21,048 bases of DNA from CF-13 sp036782775 (lineage in GTDB: Bacteria > Chloroflexota > Dormibacteria > CF-121): contig DAIPYJ010000046.1 of assembly GCA_036782775.1 (NCBI GenBank), positions 1 to 21,048 on the forward strand. Reading direction: 5' to 3'. Positions 15,401-21,048 of the stretch are shown piece after piece (position 1 is the first letter of the stretch; each line of letters starts with the position of its first letter). A program made the position numbers and the translations under genes. The notes under the pieces are model-generated. The model had not been told where the DNA came from. It ran no database searches and saw only the letters and a program-made list of their open reading frames with translations.

Positions 15401-16393
15401 AGCCGACGACAGTGCGCCATCGCCGGCAAAGGTCCAGGCTTGCGCGCCCGTGGACAGCGCGTGCGCCTCGAGCGCTGACCCGTTGAGATAGAAGCCCATC
15501 GAGTTGTCAAAGGCAGGCGCTGGCCCCGCAGCGTAGGCCCCGGCAGCTGCACCCGTCTGCGCGTCGTAGATGGCGTTACTCGACGGGGTCAACGGGTCCC
15601 GTGTGTAGAGGCGCCCATTGTAGAGCGCGCTGGTCCGTCCGCTGCCTCCGATGCACGTGCCTGCGTGGCTCCAGATAAGAGCGCCGTTCGAGGGAGCGAA
15701 ATCATAGACGTGGCTGCAACCGAACGCCACATACACGCCGGTCGTCGAAACTGCCGGCGAGCTTTCATCGCCGGTCGATGTCGCGACACGCCAGAGCACG
15801 GTTCCATCGGTCTCGCGGACAGCGTAAAGCGTCCCTCCCGATCCGTAGCCCACGGCGTACACGACGCCGTTGCTCGCCGTGGGGGCGGACGATGAGGATG
15901 ACTGGCCCGGGAGTTGCAGACTCCAGAGCAGCGTGCCGTTGCTGGCATCAAAGGCGCGCAGCAAGTTGGCGGCATTGCCGACGAAGACCCTGCCTTCGTC
16001 ATAGGTCGCCGCCGACCAGTAGCTGCCACCCCCAAGCTCGATGGATCGCCAGATGGTACGGCCACTGGCCTGGTCAACCGCATACAGGCGGGAGCCGTTG
16101 ACCAGCCAGTTTTCGGCGACGGTGACGTACACCATCCCCTGGGCGATCAGCGGGTAGGAGACGGTGCCGCCGAAATCGACCGACCACCATCTCGTGAGGG
16201 GCGGCGCAATCGGGTCGGCGGGCTGACCGCCGCTGTGCCCGGAATCGATCTGGTAAGCGGTAGCCGTATCGGTCGCGACCGCGTGCGCGCTCCGACCGAG
16301 CGGGATCTGCAGGAGGACGACACCGAGCCCCATCACTGCGGCGAGGAGGGCGTGCCCAAGCCGTCGGCCGAATCTAGGTCGCATCCCTGTCAT
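12440..16393 (-). CDS. Giant exported protein with three concatenated PQQ-type beta-propellers
   Basis: This 1317-residue protein has an N-terminal signal or anchor (about 10-38) followed by three homologous units of roughly 370-390 residues starting near 47, 435 and 823. Each opens with YQ-x-x-x-x-H-x-G, then W-S-V-D-[FL]-G-x-x-V-S-Y, then about seven blade motifs of the type LYALDxxxGxxxW, and ends in AGQGxLxVxAxxxL. Short Pro-rich linkers (PTPAPSPYPPP, PWPPPSFTPVP) separate the units, and a Pro/Ser/Thr stalk (about 1193-1214) follows unit three. PQQ-like propellers of this sort usually bind proteins or glycans; the quinone-dehydrogenase active site is not evident. The last ~100 residues (12440-12745) change character and contain a 20-residue tandem repeat rich in Trp, Pro and Cys-Cys. 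GGAGG abuts ATG 16393 and sits 10 bases before an in-frame ATG at 16384, the likelier start. Confidence 0.85.
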   Translation of the reverse strand: MTGMRPRFGRRLGHALLAAVMGLGVVLLQIPLGRSAHAVATDTATAYQIDSGHSGGQPADPIAPPLTRWWSVDFGGTVSYPLIAQGMVYVTVAENWLVNGSRLYAVDQASGRTIWRSIELGGGSYWSAATYDEGRVFVGNAANLLRAFDASNGTLLWSLQLPGQSSSSSAPTASNGVVYAVGYGSGGTLYAVRETDGTVLWRVATSTGDESSPAVSTTGVYVAFGCSHVYDFAPSNGALIWSHAGTCIGGSGRTSALYNGRLYTRDPLTPSSNAIYDAQTGAAAGAYAAGPAPAFDNSMGFYLNGSALEAHALSTGAQAWTFAGDGALSSAPIVINGYVYEGSTSGNLYALAASTGSLAWSVNLGAPIRAPDETNLTNPLAGIAAGQGMLAVPAGTTLNGFGVGAAPSPSITPVPTPAPSPYPPPISDGDQAVTYQNDVAHTGLQQADSLRPALVRKWSVDLGEMVSYALIAQGMMYVTVADPPPATGSPHGARLFALDQTDGHTVWGPYELGGSAQWANAAYDNGRVFALNVDGLMRAYDAKSGARLWSTQIPDRSGTTTCSCFASAPTAANGIVYTSGGGVAQVSALSESTGAVLWQEDVMGSDHSSPAVSPDGVYVTYTCNQSYDFNPTTGALKWHYQTPCTGGGGKTPVLNSGKLYARDEPLAPNPIIDSESGERVGQFVSAYAPVIDGSIGLFYSGLTTLQARDLSTNQALWTFTEDRPLTAPIVVDGYVYIGTGVGVLYVLDEKTGRQVYRDYLWEAITGPDESNVSSPLAGLTVGQGLLAVPAFHKLFVYGSSGNPPWPPPSFTPVPNTSDQSVTYQANPQHNGDLPGAAFMPPLTKSWSVDFGEQVSYPVVAEGLVFVTTGTFNDSNHPFTHLYALHQSDGSVAWGPIPLELDVGDHWAALAYDGGRLFSLNSAGWLKAWEGTTGTELWAMQLPAPFSFNVNAPPTAMNGFVYVTGSGDADSGGLVAIDETNGTIVWQQAVTNGYGSSPAVSTAGVYETFQCHQVWDFNPSTGALVWHHADATNCAAGEVPVLANGKLYERDYLGTNLIFDAAGGSVVGTFAADAAPATDGTLVYLVTNAYAGSGTLEAHDATSGNMAWTFTGDGTLSTAPFVVHGVVYIGSTSGNLYALDGLSGRQVWSTNVGSTMRVAPGYGTGAPWPGLGAGQGYLFVAAGNTLVAYTGTGTGPSPSPSPTPTASPSPTPNGPPGSVAGPSNSWWSRTPARPVVPACCSAPNPWWTRTPAPPVVPSCCSAFSTKVATPSLPSPVRREDRTSPAQTYEPPVTVTPRGSAVQQLLRRITLAIWSWLGS
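12611..12730. repeat. Tandem duplication, two 60-bp units
   Basis: Positions 12611-12670 and 12671-12730 are the same 60-base sequence with five mismatches, no spacer and no indel. The period is a multiple of three, so the propeller frame is kept. The unit encodes a 20-residue segment seen as WWSRTPARPVVPACCSAP and WWTRTPAPPVVPSCCSAF. It lies in the unusual C-terminal tail. Confidence 0.9.
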
Positions 16394-16756
16394 CCCTCCG
16401 GCGGCTGCTCCTTACAGCGACGGAGACAGCTTAGCCGACTGCCCTTATGGCACGAGACCTGCTACATCGAATGGACTGATCCGGAGCAGCGGCGCGATCT
16501 CGTGGGCCTCTTGACATCGAACCGCATCGTGAAAATGGCTGGGCTGACTGGACGGGTTTGGCAACTTTTCTTGCCGATATGGCGACCACATCGGCTGTCG
16601 TACTGGCTCGACTCCTTCGCCCCCCTTGTCTGGCAGTCGAGGTTTAGCCGGACAAACGAAGCAGTTCTTTGAGATCGAACTTAGACTCTTCCCGTGGAGC
16701 CCCGCTATCTTGAGCGTCCGGCTGCCGAAATCGGAGACGCCGACCCGAAGGTCGCC
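16394..16756. other. Intergenic stretch before the endonuclease gene
   Basis: This divergent region must hold promoters for the giant propeller gene and the endonuclease gene. A consensus-like TTGACA occurs at 16511-16516 on the plus strand, but no good -10 follows at the usual spacing. The second copy of the diverged repeat lies at 16535-16582. A plus-strand frame through it reads CYIEWTDPEQRRDLVGLL and another reads ADWTGLATFLADM; neither belongs to a family I recognise, and they may be gene remnants. The last 63 bases are open in the endonuclease frame. Confidence 0.4.
16535..16582 (+). repeat. Diverged direct repeat, copy 2
   Basis: This copy begins ATGGCTGGGCTGACTGG and contains GGTTTGGCAACTT. 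It is the partner of 12130-12176, in the same orientation, about 4.4 kb away, with the giant propeller gene between them. Confidence 0.45.
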
Positions 16757-17380
16757 ATGCCGTATGGGATGACGGCCGCCGGCGTAGTGGCGGCAGTCAA
16801 CGACTTGTACGCATATCTCCAGGCGCTAAACCGTGCAAGCATCGAGCATGGGTACGAGCGGCTCGAGGACATTATGCTGCCGGCTGGCTTCTCGGGCCTT
16901 CTATCCGAACTCTTCGTGCGGGCGGTGGCGAAGGAGTTGGCCACCGTGCTTCCAGGCGTCACAAAGAACCTTCGTCCGGGCGGGCGCCCAGATCTCATAC
17001 CTCGCGCGAAGTATCCGGGCGATGCGGTCCATGCTGGCGACGATGGCGTGGAGGTTAAGGTGAGCACACACGAGACGTCCTGGCAGGGCCATAACCCCGA
17101 GACTGGCTGGGTCATGGTCGTCCAAGCATCGGTCGATCGCAAAACCGCTCCGGTTTATGATCGCTCACCGACTACGATCGAGCGAGTCTTGATCGCAAAG
17201 CTGGACAAGTCCGATTGGAGCTACTCAGGCAGAAGCGCAACGAGCCGCAGGACACCCACAGCCTCGATCAACAAACAGGGCCGCGATAAGCTTCAGAGGG
17301 GCATCGTCTATCAGCGCGGGCGCAGTAAGGGGCAGAAACCGCCGCCGGTACCTATGCCGTCAGAGGAGCCGATCGCTTGA
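16757..17380 (+). CDS. Candidate type II restriction endonuclease (PD-(D/E)XK)
   Basis: This protein is predicted to cut unmethylated DNA at the site protected by the neighbouring methyltransferase. I do not recognise a named family. A PD-(D/E)XK-like core is readable: GGRPDL (Asp79) followed about 20 residues later by GVEVKVS (Glu99-x-Lys101), counted from ATG 16757, with a preceding helix GFSGLLSELFVRAVAKELA and a following strand GWVMVVQAS. That order fits metal-dependent nucleases. The C-terminus is basic and Ser/Arg-rich, then Pro-rich. ATG 16757 is chosen for AAGG at 16748-16751, five bases before it; GTG 16694 would add 21 residues. The 3' end overlaps the converging methyltransferase by 21 bases. 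The role rests on the motif plus context. Confidence 0.6.
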   Translation: MPYGMTAAGVVAAVNDLYAYLQALNRASIEHGYERLEDIMLPAGFSGLLSELFVRAVAKELATVLPGVTKNLRPGGRPDLIPRAKYPGDAVHAGDDGVEVKVSTHETSWQGHNPETGWVMVVQASVDRKTAPVYDRSPTTIERVLIAKLDKSDWSYSGRSATSRRTPTASINKQGRDKLQRGIVYQRGRSKGQKPPPVPMPSEEPIA

Positions 17381-18280
17381 GGGGATCGCTGCGAGCTTCG
17401 GAATAGCCTCCTTCGCCATCTCGAAGTAATGCGGGTCGACCTCGACGCCAATGCCCGTGAGGTTCATCGCCTCGCAGGCTGCGAGCGTGGTCGCGCAGCC
17501 CGCAAAGGGATCGAGGATGATGCCTGAGCCGGTCGGAAGCACCGCCCGTACCAGCTGACGCAGGAACCCCTGTGGTTTAACGCTAGGGTGCGGTGCCAAA
17601 GCTCGCTCTCGGTCCGGGGTCAGTCCGCTTTCGATTACGTCAAGGAAGGGAGTGTCATCCGACAAGCGCCGCAATCCGCCAGTGCCCCACCTTCGCAGGT
17701 TCTCCGCTACCGTGCCGGCCTCAATCGGTTTCCGATAAAGTCCCCAGGGCTCCCAACAGCTGCGGGGCATAGTGGAAACATGGGGAAAGTCCTTGTCGGC
17801 ACCCTTAGGGCGATCGCCACCGCGAAATGTTCGGACGAGCCGCACGATTTCTCCTCGACGCTCGAATCCTGCCTGCTCCATTGCCAGAGCGACGAGTGGA
17901 GAGACGAGGGGGTTTCCAGCGATGACAACCTGACCACCGGGCCGAAGGACTGGCAACAGGAGCCGCCCCCAATTACCGAAAAACTTGCTGATGGTCGCTC
18001 GCTCCCCCGCTTCAAGAATGGTGAACCGTGGGAGTGGTCTCCGGTTAGCACCGTCGAATGATGGGGGGATGCGCCAAACACCACCGCGGCCCGCGCGGAG
18101 CTTGCGTTGCTGCTCCGGATGATACTCAAGCAGTCCATAGGGTGGATCCGTCACGACCGCCCAAACACTGTTGTGCTCCGCGGTCGCTAGCCAACTTAAG
18201 CAGTCATCCAGGATGAGGGTCTGTCGACCGAAACGGAAGGCTTTTGTAGCAGCTTGGTAGGTCTCCGTTAATGGGATCAT
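17360..18280 (-). CDS. Beta-class DNA methyltransferase (N6-adenine or N4-cytosine)
   Basis: This 306-residue S-adenosylmethionine-dependent methyltransferase carries catalytic motif IV, TDPPYG at 44-49, before the cofactor motif I, DPFAGCATT at 257-265, the order of the beta class. HPSVKP at 231-236, ahead of motif I, is typical of this group. A target-recognition region lies between about 60 and 230. DPPY fits N6-adenine, though N4-cytosine methylation cannot be excluded. In motif I, the usual DPFxGxGTT has Ala in place of the second Gly. The ATG at 18280 overlaps the stop of the upstream winged-helix gene (ATGA), so translation is probably coupled. The 3' end overlaps the converging nuclease candidate by 21 bases. 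Together they look like the modification side of a type II system; the site is unknown. Confidence 0.88.
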   Translation of the reverse strand: MIPLTETYQAATKAFRFGRQTLILDDCLSWLATAEHNSVWAVVTDPPYGLLEYHPEQQRKLRAGRGGVWRIPPSFDGANRRPLPRFTILEAGERATISKFFGNWGRLLLPVLRPGGQVVIAGNPLVSPLVALAMEQAGFERRGEIVRLVRTFRGGDRPKGADKDFPHVSTMPRSCWEPWGLYRKPIEAGTVAENLRRWGTGGLRRLSDDTPFLDVIESGLTPDRERALAPHPSVKPQGFLRQLVRAVLPTGSGIILDPFAGCATTLAACEAMNLTGIGVEVDPHYFEMAKEAIPKLAAIPSSDRLL

Positions 18281-18489
18281 TTCTTCAATCGGTAATGCCC
18301 CCTCCCTTCCCTCACAAACAACCCCGGCGTGTTGATCTGAAGATAAGAGCGAACAGATGACGGAGCCACGCTTCCAAGCTTCTTTTCCAGGGCATCGTGC
18401 ATCTCTTGGACACTCGCTCCCTGCGACTGCGTCCGCAGGTAGTCGATGATCGCGTCCCGGACTTGCCCGGGAGCTCGTCGCTTGCTCAG
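18277..18489 (-). CDS. Small winged-helix protein preceding the methyltransferase, CTG start
   Basis: This 70-residue protein has the predicted helix-helix-helix-wing pattern of a HARE-HTH-like winged helix: APGQVRDAIIDYLRTQSQG, SVQEMHDALEKKLGSVAPSS, VRSYLQINTPGLFVREGRGH and YRLKK. The SSVRSYLQ recognition-like helix and GRGHYRL wing are conserved-looking. HARE-HTH domains are associated with DNA modification and restriction proteins; here the domain is stand-alone, so a DNA-binding accessory or regulator is inferred. There is no ATG/GTG/TTG before it: the frame has a TAA directly upstream of CTG 18489-18487. AGAGGGAG (18503-18496) lies six bases before that CTG, and a promoter lies just upstream. 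Its TGA overlaps the methyltransferase ATG. A six-codon leader frame (ATG 18506, MRGSSN) ends in a TGA that overlaps the CTG. Confidence 0.75.
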   Translation of the reverse strand: MSKRRAPGQVRDAIIDYLRTQSQGASVQEMHDALEKKLGSVAPSSVRSYLQINTPGLFVREGRGHYRLKK

Positions 18490-18506
18490 TTAGAACTCCC
18501 TCTCAT

Positions 18507-18520
18507 GACGTCCAGACGTC
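18507..18520. promoter_or_regulatory. Candidate operator: paired GACGTC palindromes
   Basis: GACGTC-CA-GACGTC places two self-complementary hexamers two bases apart, touching the -10 element and covering the predicted transcription start of the winged-helix/methyltransferase operon. A repressor bound here would block transcription. The winged-helix protein is the obvious candidate, by analogy with restriction-modification controller proteins that bind symmetric sites at their own promoters; this is inference. Confidence 0.45.
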
Positions 18521-18548
18521 TTATAGCAGACTCGCGGCCTACCGGCAA
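18520..18548 (-). promoter_or_regulatory. Extended -10 promoter of the winged-helix/methyltransferase operon
   Basis: On the minus strand a -35-like TTGCCG (18548-18543) is followed by a 17-base spacer and TATAAG (18525-18520), preceded by TGC to give the extended -10 form TGnTATAAG. Transcription would start near 18513, about 24 bases before the CTG start, leaving room for the AGAGGGAG ribosome binding site. The spacing supports the CTG start. Confidence 0.6.
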
Positions 18549-18856
18549 GGTCTTATCCCAAGTTTTCCACAGATCAGCTGTCTCGGTACTAGTCAGATTC
18601 CGATCTAGGCCAGGGTAACGGGGTCCTATGACAGCTGCCTGTCGTGCTGGCCAGTTACCGGCGAGAGCCTTGAAAGCGTCAGCGGCCAACAGACCGAGAC
18701 GACTCGACCGCGAGTCGGTCGAGTCGCAAGGCGTGTTCCTGCCGCTCCTTGACCTCCGCTTTCTGGCGCAAGCGAGGTTGGTAGATGAAGGTCGGCGATC
18801 GCCGCCAGGCGGATGGAACGTCCTGCCAGAGTAATGGCACCGCGTAGCAACCGACT
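18549..18856. other. Gene-poor stretch upstream of the methyltransferase operon
   Basis: Several short frames are open on both strands, but none shows a recognisable domain. One minus-strand frame (18486-18860) ends in a stop overlapping the CTG start of the winged-helix gene. Its first half is Arg/Ser-rich and looks non-coding. The stretch contains the hairpin at 18700-18726. Confidence 0.4.
18700..18726. repeat. Ten-base-pair inverted repeat
   Basis: CGACTCGACC (18700-18709) and GGTCGAGTCG (18717-18726) are perfect complements around a seven-base spacer. It lies about 130 bases beyond the stop of the minus-strand two-TM protein gene and about 175 upstream of the methyltransferase promoter. 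It may be a terminator without a T-tract or a protein-binding site. Confidence 0.5.
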
Positions 18857-19564
18857 TCACTCGCGAACCTCGACTCTAAGCCGGCCGCCCCAGTGGTATC
18901 CATCGGCCGCAATCAGGAAGTCGATCGCCGGATCGTTCCCGCTGAGACGAAGACCCCTCAGGTCGATGCCCTCAGGCACCCATCGAACTCGACCATGTAT
19001 TAGATCCTTGTTCGAATGCTGGATACCAGTTGTGGCGTCTTGTGCGTCGCTCAGGACGGCACAGATCCAGTCCTGAGTATGGAACTCATAAGGGAGCGTA
19101 AGGTCACGAAAGTCGATCCGACACATGACGTTGGAGGCTGAAACGTCGCTCTTATTGAAGACCGTGAACTTCGCCACTGTGGTCGGATTTCCGTCGAGGG
19201 ACAGCAGTGGGATGCCCTTGCGACCATCGGGCGCTCCCTTCCGAAAGATCACCGAGTTGGGCGGGCAGCCCGGAACCTGAATTTGCGGGATGAGCTTCGG
19301 TTTACTGCTCGCAATCGCATAGGCCAGCACCGCGAAACCTGAGGCCAAAACGGCCAGAAGGAAAGTCGCGAACGCTATGATGACACCCCACAGATTCACG
19401 ACATCGCGGCGGTTTGCGGTGACCACCAGGGCGATTGCGAGGCCACCTGCAATTGAACCCAGCCCGCCCCAACCGAGGACGAGGATCAGCGGACGCTGAT
19501 AGGTCCGCCAGCCGGGTTTCTCGCGATACACTGTGGGTTCGCCACCGCGCCTCACGGCCGGCAA
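18857..19564 (-). CDS. Two-TM membrane protein of unknown function
   Basis: This 235-residue protein is of no family I recognise. Two hydrophobic segments lie at about 26-49 (ILVLGWGGLGSIAGGLAIAL) and 57-84 (NLWGVIIAFATFLLAVLASG), joined by a short NRRDV loop. A ~150-residue soluble domain follows, beta-rich in appearance, with four Cys (two near PGCPP and NVMCRIDF, one in DWICAVL). With basic residues at the N-terminus, both ends are probably cytoplasmic. The frame starts at a TTG (19564); GTGs at codons 4 and 12 are alternatives, and none has a good Shine-Dalgarno sequence. The end of an IS21-type element lies about 65 bases upstream, so the native promoter or the first codons may have been replaced. 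A defence role is possible from the neighbourhood only. Confidence 0.55.
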   Translation of the reverse strand: MPAVRRGGEPTVYREKPGWRTYQRPLILVLGWGGLGSIAGGLAIALVVTANRRDVVNLWGVIIAFATFLLAVLASGFAVLAYAIASSKPKLIPQIQVPGCPPNSVIFRKGAPDGRKGIPLLSLDGNPTTVAKFTVFNKSDVSASNVMCRIDFRDLTLPYEFHTQDWICAVLSDAQDATTGIQHSNKDLIHGRVRWVPEGIDLRGLRLSGNDPAIDFLIAADGYHWGGRLRVEVRE

Positions 19565-19635
19565 TGATATCGGGGCGACGGATCTTCCCTGCGGCAGCCA
19601 CTACGCGCGAAAGCGAGCCGCGGGCAAGTTGTCAA

Positions 19636-19654
19636 TGGCCATCTCAAAGTACCC
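19636..19654. repeat. IS21 subterminal repeat, unit 1
   Basis: TGGCCATCTCAAAGTACCC matches 19660-19678 at 16 of 19 positions, in the same orientation and 24 bases apart. Multiple short repeats at the ends are known IS21 transposase-binding sites. Confidence 0.6.
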
Positions 19655-19659
19655 AGTTT

Positions 19660-19678
19660 TGGCCAACTGAAAGTCCCC
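19660..19678. repeat. IS21 subterminal repeat, unit 2
   Basis: TGGCCAACTGAAAGTCCCC is the partner of the unit at 19636-19654. It lies just beyond the istB stop codon. Confidence 0.6.
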
Positions 19679-19693
19679 ACCTGGTGAGGCTCC

Positions 19694-20473
19694 TCAGCCC
19701 TTTCTCTTAGGTGGTCCACCCCCTCTCGTCTTGGCTTCCTTCATGCGGAACGATTCGCCTTCGGTCACGACGACCACGGCGTGATGCAGGATGCGATCGA
19801 TCATGGAGACGGCGGTGGTTTCGTCTGGCAGAAAGCGACCCCATTGGTCGAAGGGCCAGTGGCTGGCGATCCCAAGACTGCGACGCTCGTAGGCTGCGGC
19901 AATGAAGCGGAAGAAGAGCTGGCTGCCGGTCGCGTCCAGCGGCGCAAAGCCCAGCTCGTCGAGGATGATCAGGTCGACGCGGAGCACCGTGTCGATCACG
20001 CGGCCCACCGAGTTGTCGGCCAACCCCCGATAGAGCGTCTCGACCAGCTCCGCCGCGCTGAAGTAGCGGACGCGGAGACCCGACTCCACCGCGGCGTGGC
20101 CGACACCAACAAGAAGATGGGACTTGCCCGTGCCGGCCGGTCCGACGAGGCAGAGGTTCTCTTTGGCTCGGATCCACTCGAGCGTGGCAATGTAGTTGAA
20201 GGTCGGCTGCGGCACCGACGAGGCTTGCACCTTGAAATCATCCAGCCGCTTGGCCACCGGGAAACCCGCCTGCTTGAGGCGGCCGCGCAGATTGGATTCG
20301 TCGCGAGCGGCAATCTCCGCCTCGATCAGCGTGCGCAAGAATTCGTCGGGTGCCCAGCGCTGCGTCTTGGCGGTCTGGCAGACCTCGGGCGCGATGGCGC
20401 GGATGCGGGCTAGCTTGAGTCGGCGCAGTCCCGCCACCAGGTCGGGCGTGAGCGTCGGCACGACCGCGCTCAT
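19694..20473 (-). CDS. istB: IstB, ATPase helper of IS21-family transposition
   Basis: This 259-residue AAA+ ATPase regulates target choice and helps the IstA transposase. Walker A GPAGTGKS is at 111-118 and Walker B LIILDE at 168-173, followed by GFAPLD. SHWPFDQWGRFLPDE is in the place of the usual sensor region, where IstB proteins more often read SNLPFSEW; the His is a small departure. An N-terminal helical domain precedes the ATPase core, and the length is normal. The ATG at 20473 overlaps the istA stop by four bases (ATGA). The C-terminus is short and basic (KTRGGGPPKRKG). The gene appears intact. Confidence 0.92.
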   Translation of the reverse strand: MSAVVPTLTPDLVAGLRRLKLARIRAIAPEVCQTAKTQRWAPDEFLRTLIEAEIAARDESNLRGRLKQAGFPVAKRLDDFKVQASSVPQPTFNYIATLEWIRAKENLCLVGPAGTGKSHLLVGVGHAAVESGLRVRYFSAAELVETLYRGLADNSVGRVIDTVLRVDLIILDELGFAPLDATGSQLFFRFIAAAYERRSLGIASHWPFDQWGRFLPDETTAVSMIDRILHHAVVVVTEGESFRMKEAKTRGGGPPKRKG

Positions 20474-21048
20474 TGCACCTGCTCCAGCGCATAGGCGCTC
20501 AGCGCACGGACGGGGACGTCGGGCAGCTGCAGGTTCAAGGGCTTGCCCGCTGGCACCGGATTCGGCGCGACTAACCCAGCCGCCAGGATGTTGCGGACAT
20601 CTTGTGCCTTGAACCGGCGAAAACGCGTTGCTCGCTCGAGTGCCGCCAGCAGCGGCTCGCGACCCCAGCTCGGCTCCAGCGCCACGATGTCAGCGAGCTC
20701 AGCGGCCAGCCGTGAGGTGCCGGCCACTGCCGCCGAGCGGAGAAACGCTTCTGCTGCCGGCCCCAGCCCGAGGAACGCGCGCTCGATGCCGGTCCGGATG
20801 CGAACCGCGCGCGCCGGCACGCGCGCCCGCCCCTGGTAATGCTCGTCCTTGATCGAGACCTCACCCGGCGCCATCAGTCGATGGCGGTCAATCTCGCGAC
20901 CGTCCTGCGCCAGCACCAGCTCGTGGTCCACCACCGAAACCTCGACCAACTTCCCCACCCAGCCGGTCGGCAGCGAGTAGCGGGCGGAGCCGAAGCGAAT
21001 CGTCTGTGTCTTGTCGACCTTGCGCAGCGCGCCGCGACACAGCGCCGG
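20470..21048 (-). CDS. istA: IstA transposase, C-terminal part (runs off the window)
   Basis: The last 192 residues of an IS21 transposase are present; the start and the DDE catalytic core lie beyond 21048. The segment begins PALCRGALRKVDKTQTIRFG and continues SARYSLPTGWVGKLVEVSVV, the beta-barrel region that follows the catalytic domain in IstA. It then reads through AEHY-like KDEHYQGR and a helical C-terminus (AALERATRFRRFKAQDVRNI) that in IS21 contacts IstB. The frame is open through the window edge, so the ATG at 20958 is internal, not a start. The final TGA overlaps the istB ATG. Confidence 0.9.
   Translation of the reverse strand, partial: PALCRGALRKVDKTQTIRFGSARYSLPTGWVGKLVEVSVVDHELVLAQDGREIDRHRLMAPGEVSIKDEHYQGRARVPARAVRIRTGIERAFLGLGPAAEAFLRSAAVAGTSRLAAELADIVALEPSWGREPLLAALERATRFRRFKAQDVRNILAAGLVAPNPVPAGKPLNLQLPDVPVRALSAYALEQVQ

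Larger units (their letters stand above)
19630..21048 (-). mobile_element. IS21-family insertion sequence, one end (partial)
   Basis: The element contains the istA-istB pair typical of IS21. The end on the istB side is placed at the TGTCAATGG near 19630, because two subterminal repeats follow at once and IS21 ends commonly begin TGT. The other end lies beyond the window, so inverted repeats and target duplication could not be compared. Confidence 0.75.

Noticed and set aside
15914..16672. 252-residue plus-strand open frame opposite the 5' end of the giant propeller gene
   Set aside because: It is antisense to a clearly coding propeller sequence, has no family features, and such frames are common opposite GC-rich genes.
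18486..18860. 124-residue minus-strand frame whose TGA overlaps the CTG start of the winged-helix gene
   Set aside because: Its first half is Arg/Ser-rich and non-coding in character, and the extended -10 promoter lies inside it; only the last six codons (leader MRGSSN) might be translated.
19781..20413. 210-residue plus-strand frame opposite istB
   Set aside because: Antisense to an intact IstB with Walker A and B motifs; no independent features.

Overview
The window is GC-rich chromosomal DNA from a bacterium that encodes many exported proteins: several N-termini carry lipoboxes, and the exported families include Gmad2-like, DUF4232, kelch, PQQ-propeller, GH25-like and SLT transglycosylase proteins. 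Together with a split MetE-like pair and a DUF2079 membrane protein, this resembles soil Chloroflexota/Dormibacterota or Actinomycetota. No rRNA, tRNA or taxonomic marker is present, so the assignment is an impression. No RNA gene or CRISPR array was found.

Left part (1-6031). A family 2 glycosyltransferase and a Gmad2-type lipoprotein lie on the minus strand. Divergent from them is a probable operon: a DUF2079 polytopic membrane protein, then N-terminal and C-terminal halves of a split cobalamin-independent methionine synthase whose reading frames overlap. A secreted SLT transglycosylase follows. The conserved start of the DUF2079 protein lies upstream of its first ATG/GTG/TTG codon.

Middle part (6043-16393). 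This is a run of exported proteins: a secreted protein of an uncharacterised family, a GH25-like secreted protein with an unusual insert, a six-motif kelch lipoprotein, a DUF4232 lipoprotein, a propeller-like lipoprotein, and a 1317-residue protein made of three concatenated PQQ-type propellers. A cytoplasmic VOC protein lies among them. Between the last lipoprotein and the giant propeller sits a decayed hicAB toxin-antitoxin pair; each gene carries one single-base frameshift.

Right part (16394-21048). This is an accessory region. A PD-(D/E)XK endonuclease candidate and a beta-class DNA methyltransferase converge and overlap at their 3' ends. Immediately upstream of the methyltransferase, and coupled to it by an ATGA overlap, is a 70-residue winged-helix gene that appears to start at CTG. 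It has its own extended -10 promoter, a palindromic GACGTC pair at the predicted transcription start and a strong ribosome binding site. The three genes look like a compact type II restriction-modification system with a small regulator or accessory protein. Next come an uncharacterised two-TM membrane protein and one end of an IS21-family element (istB and partial istA), which runs off the window.
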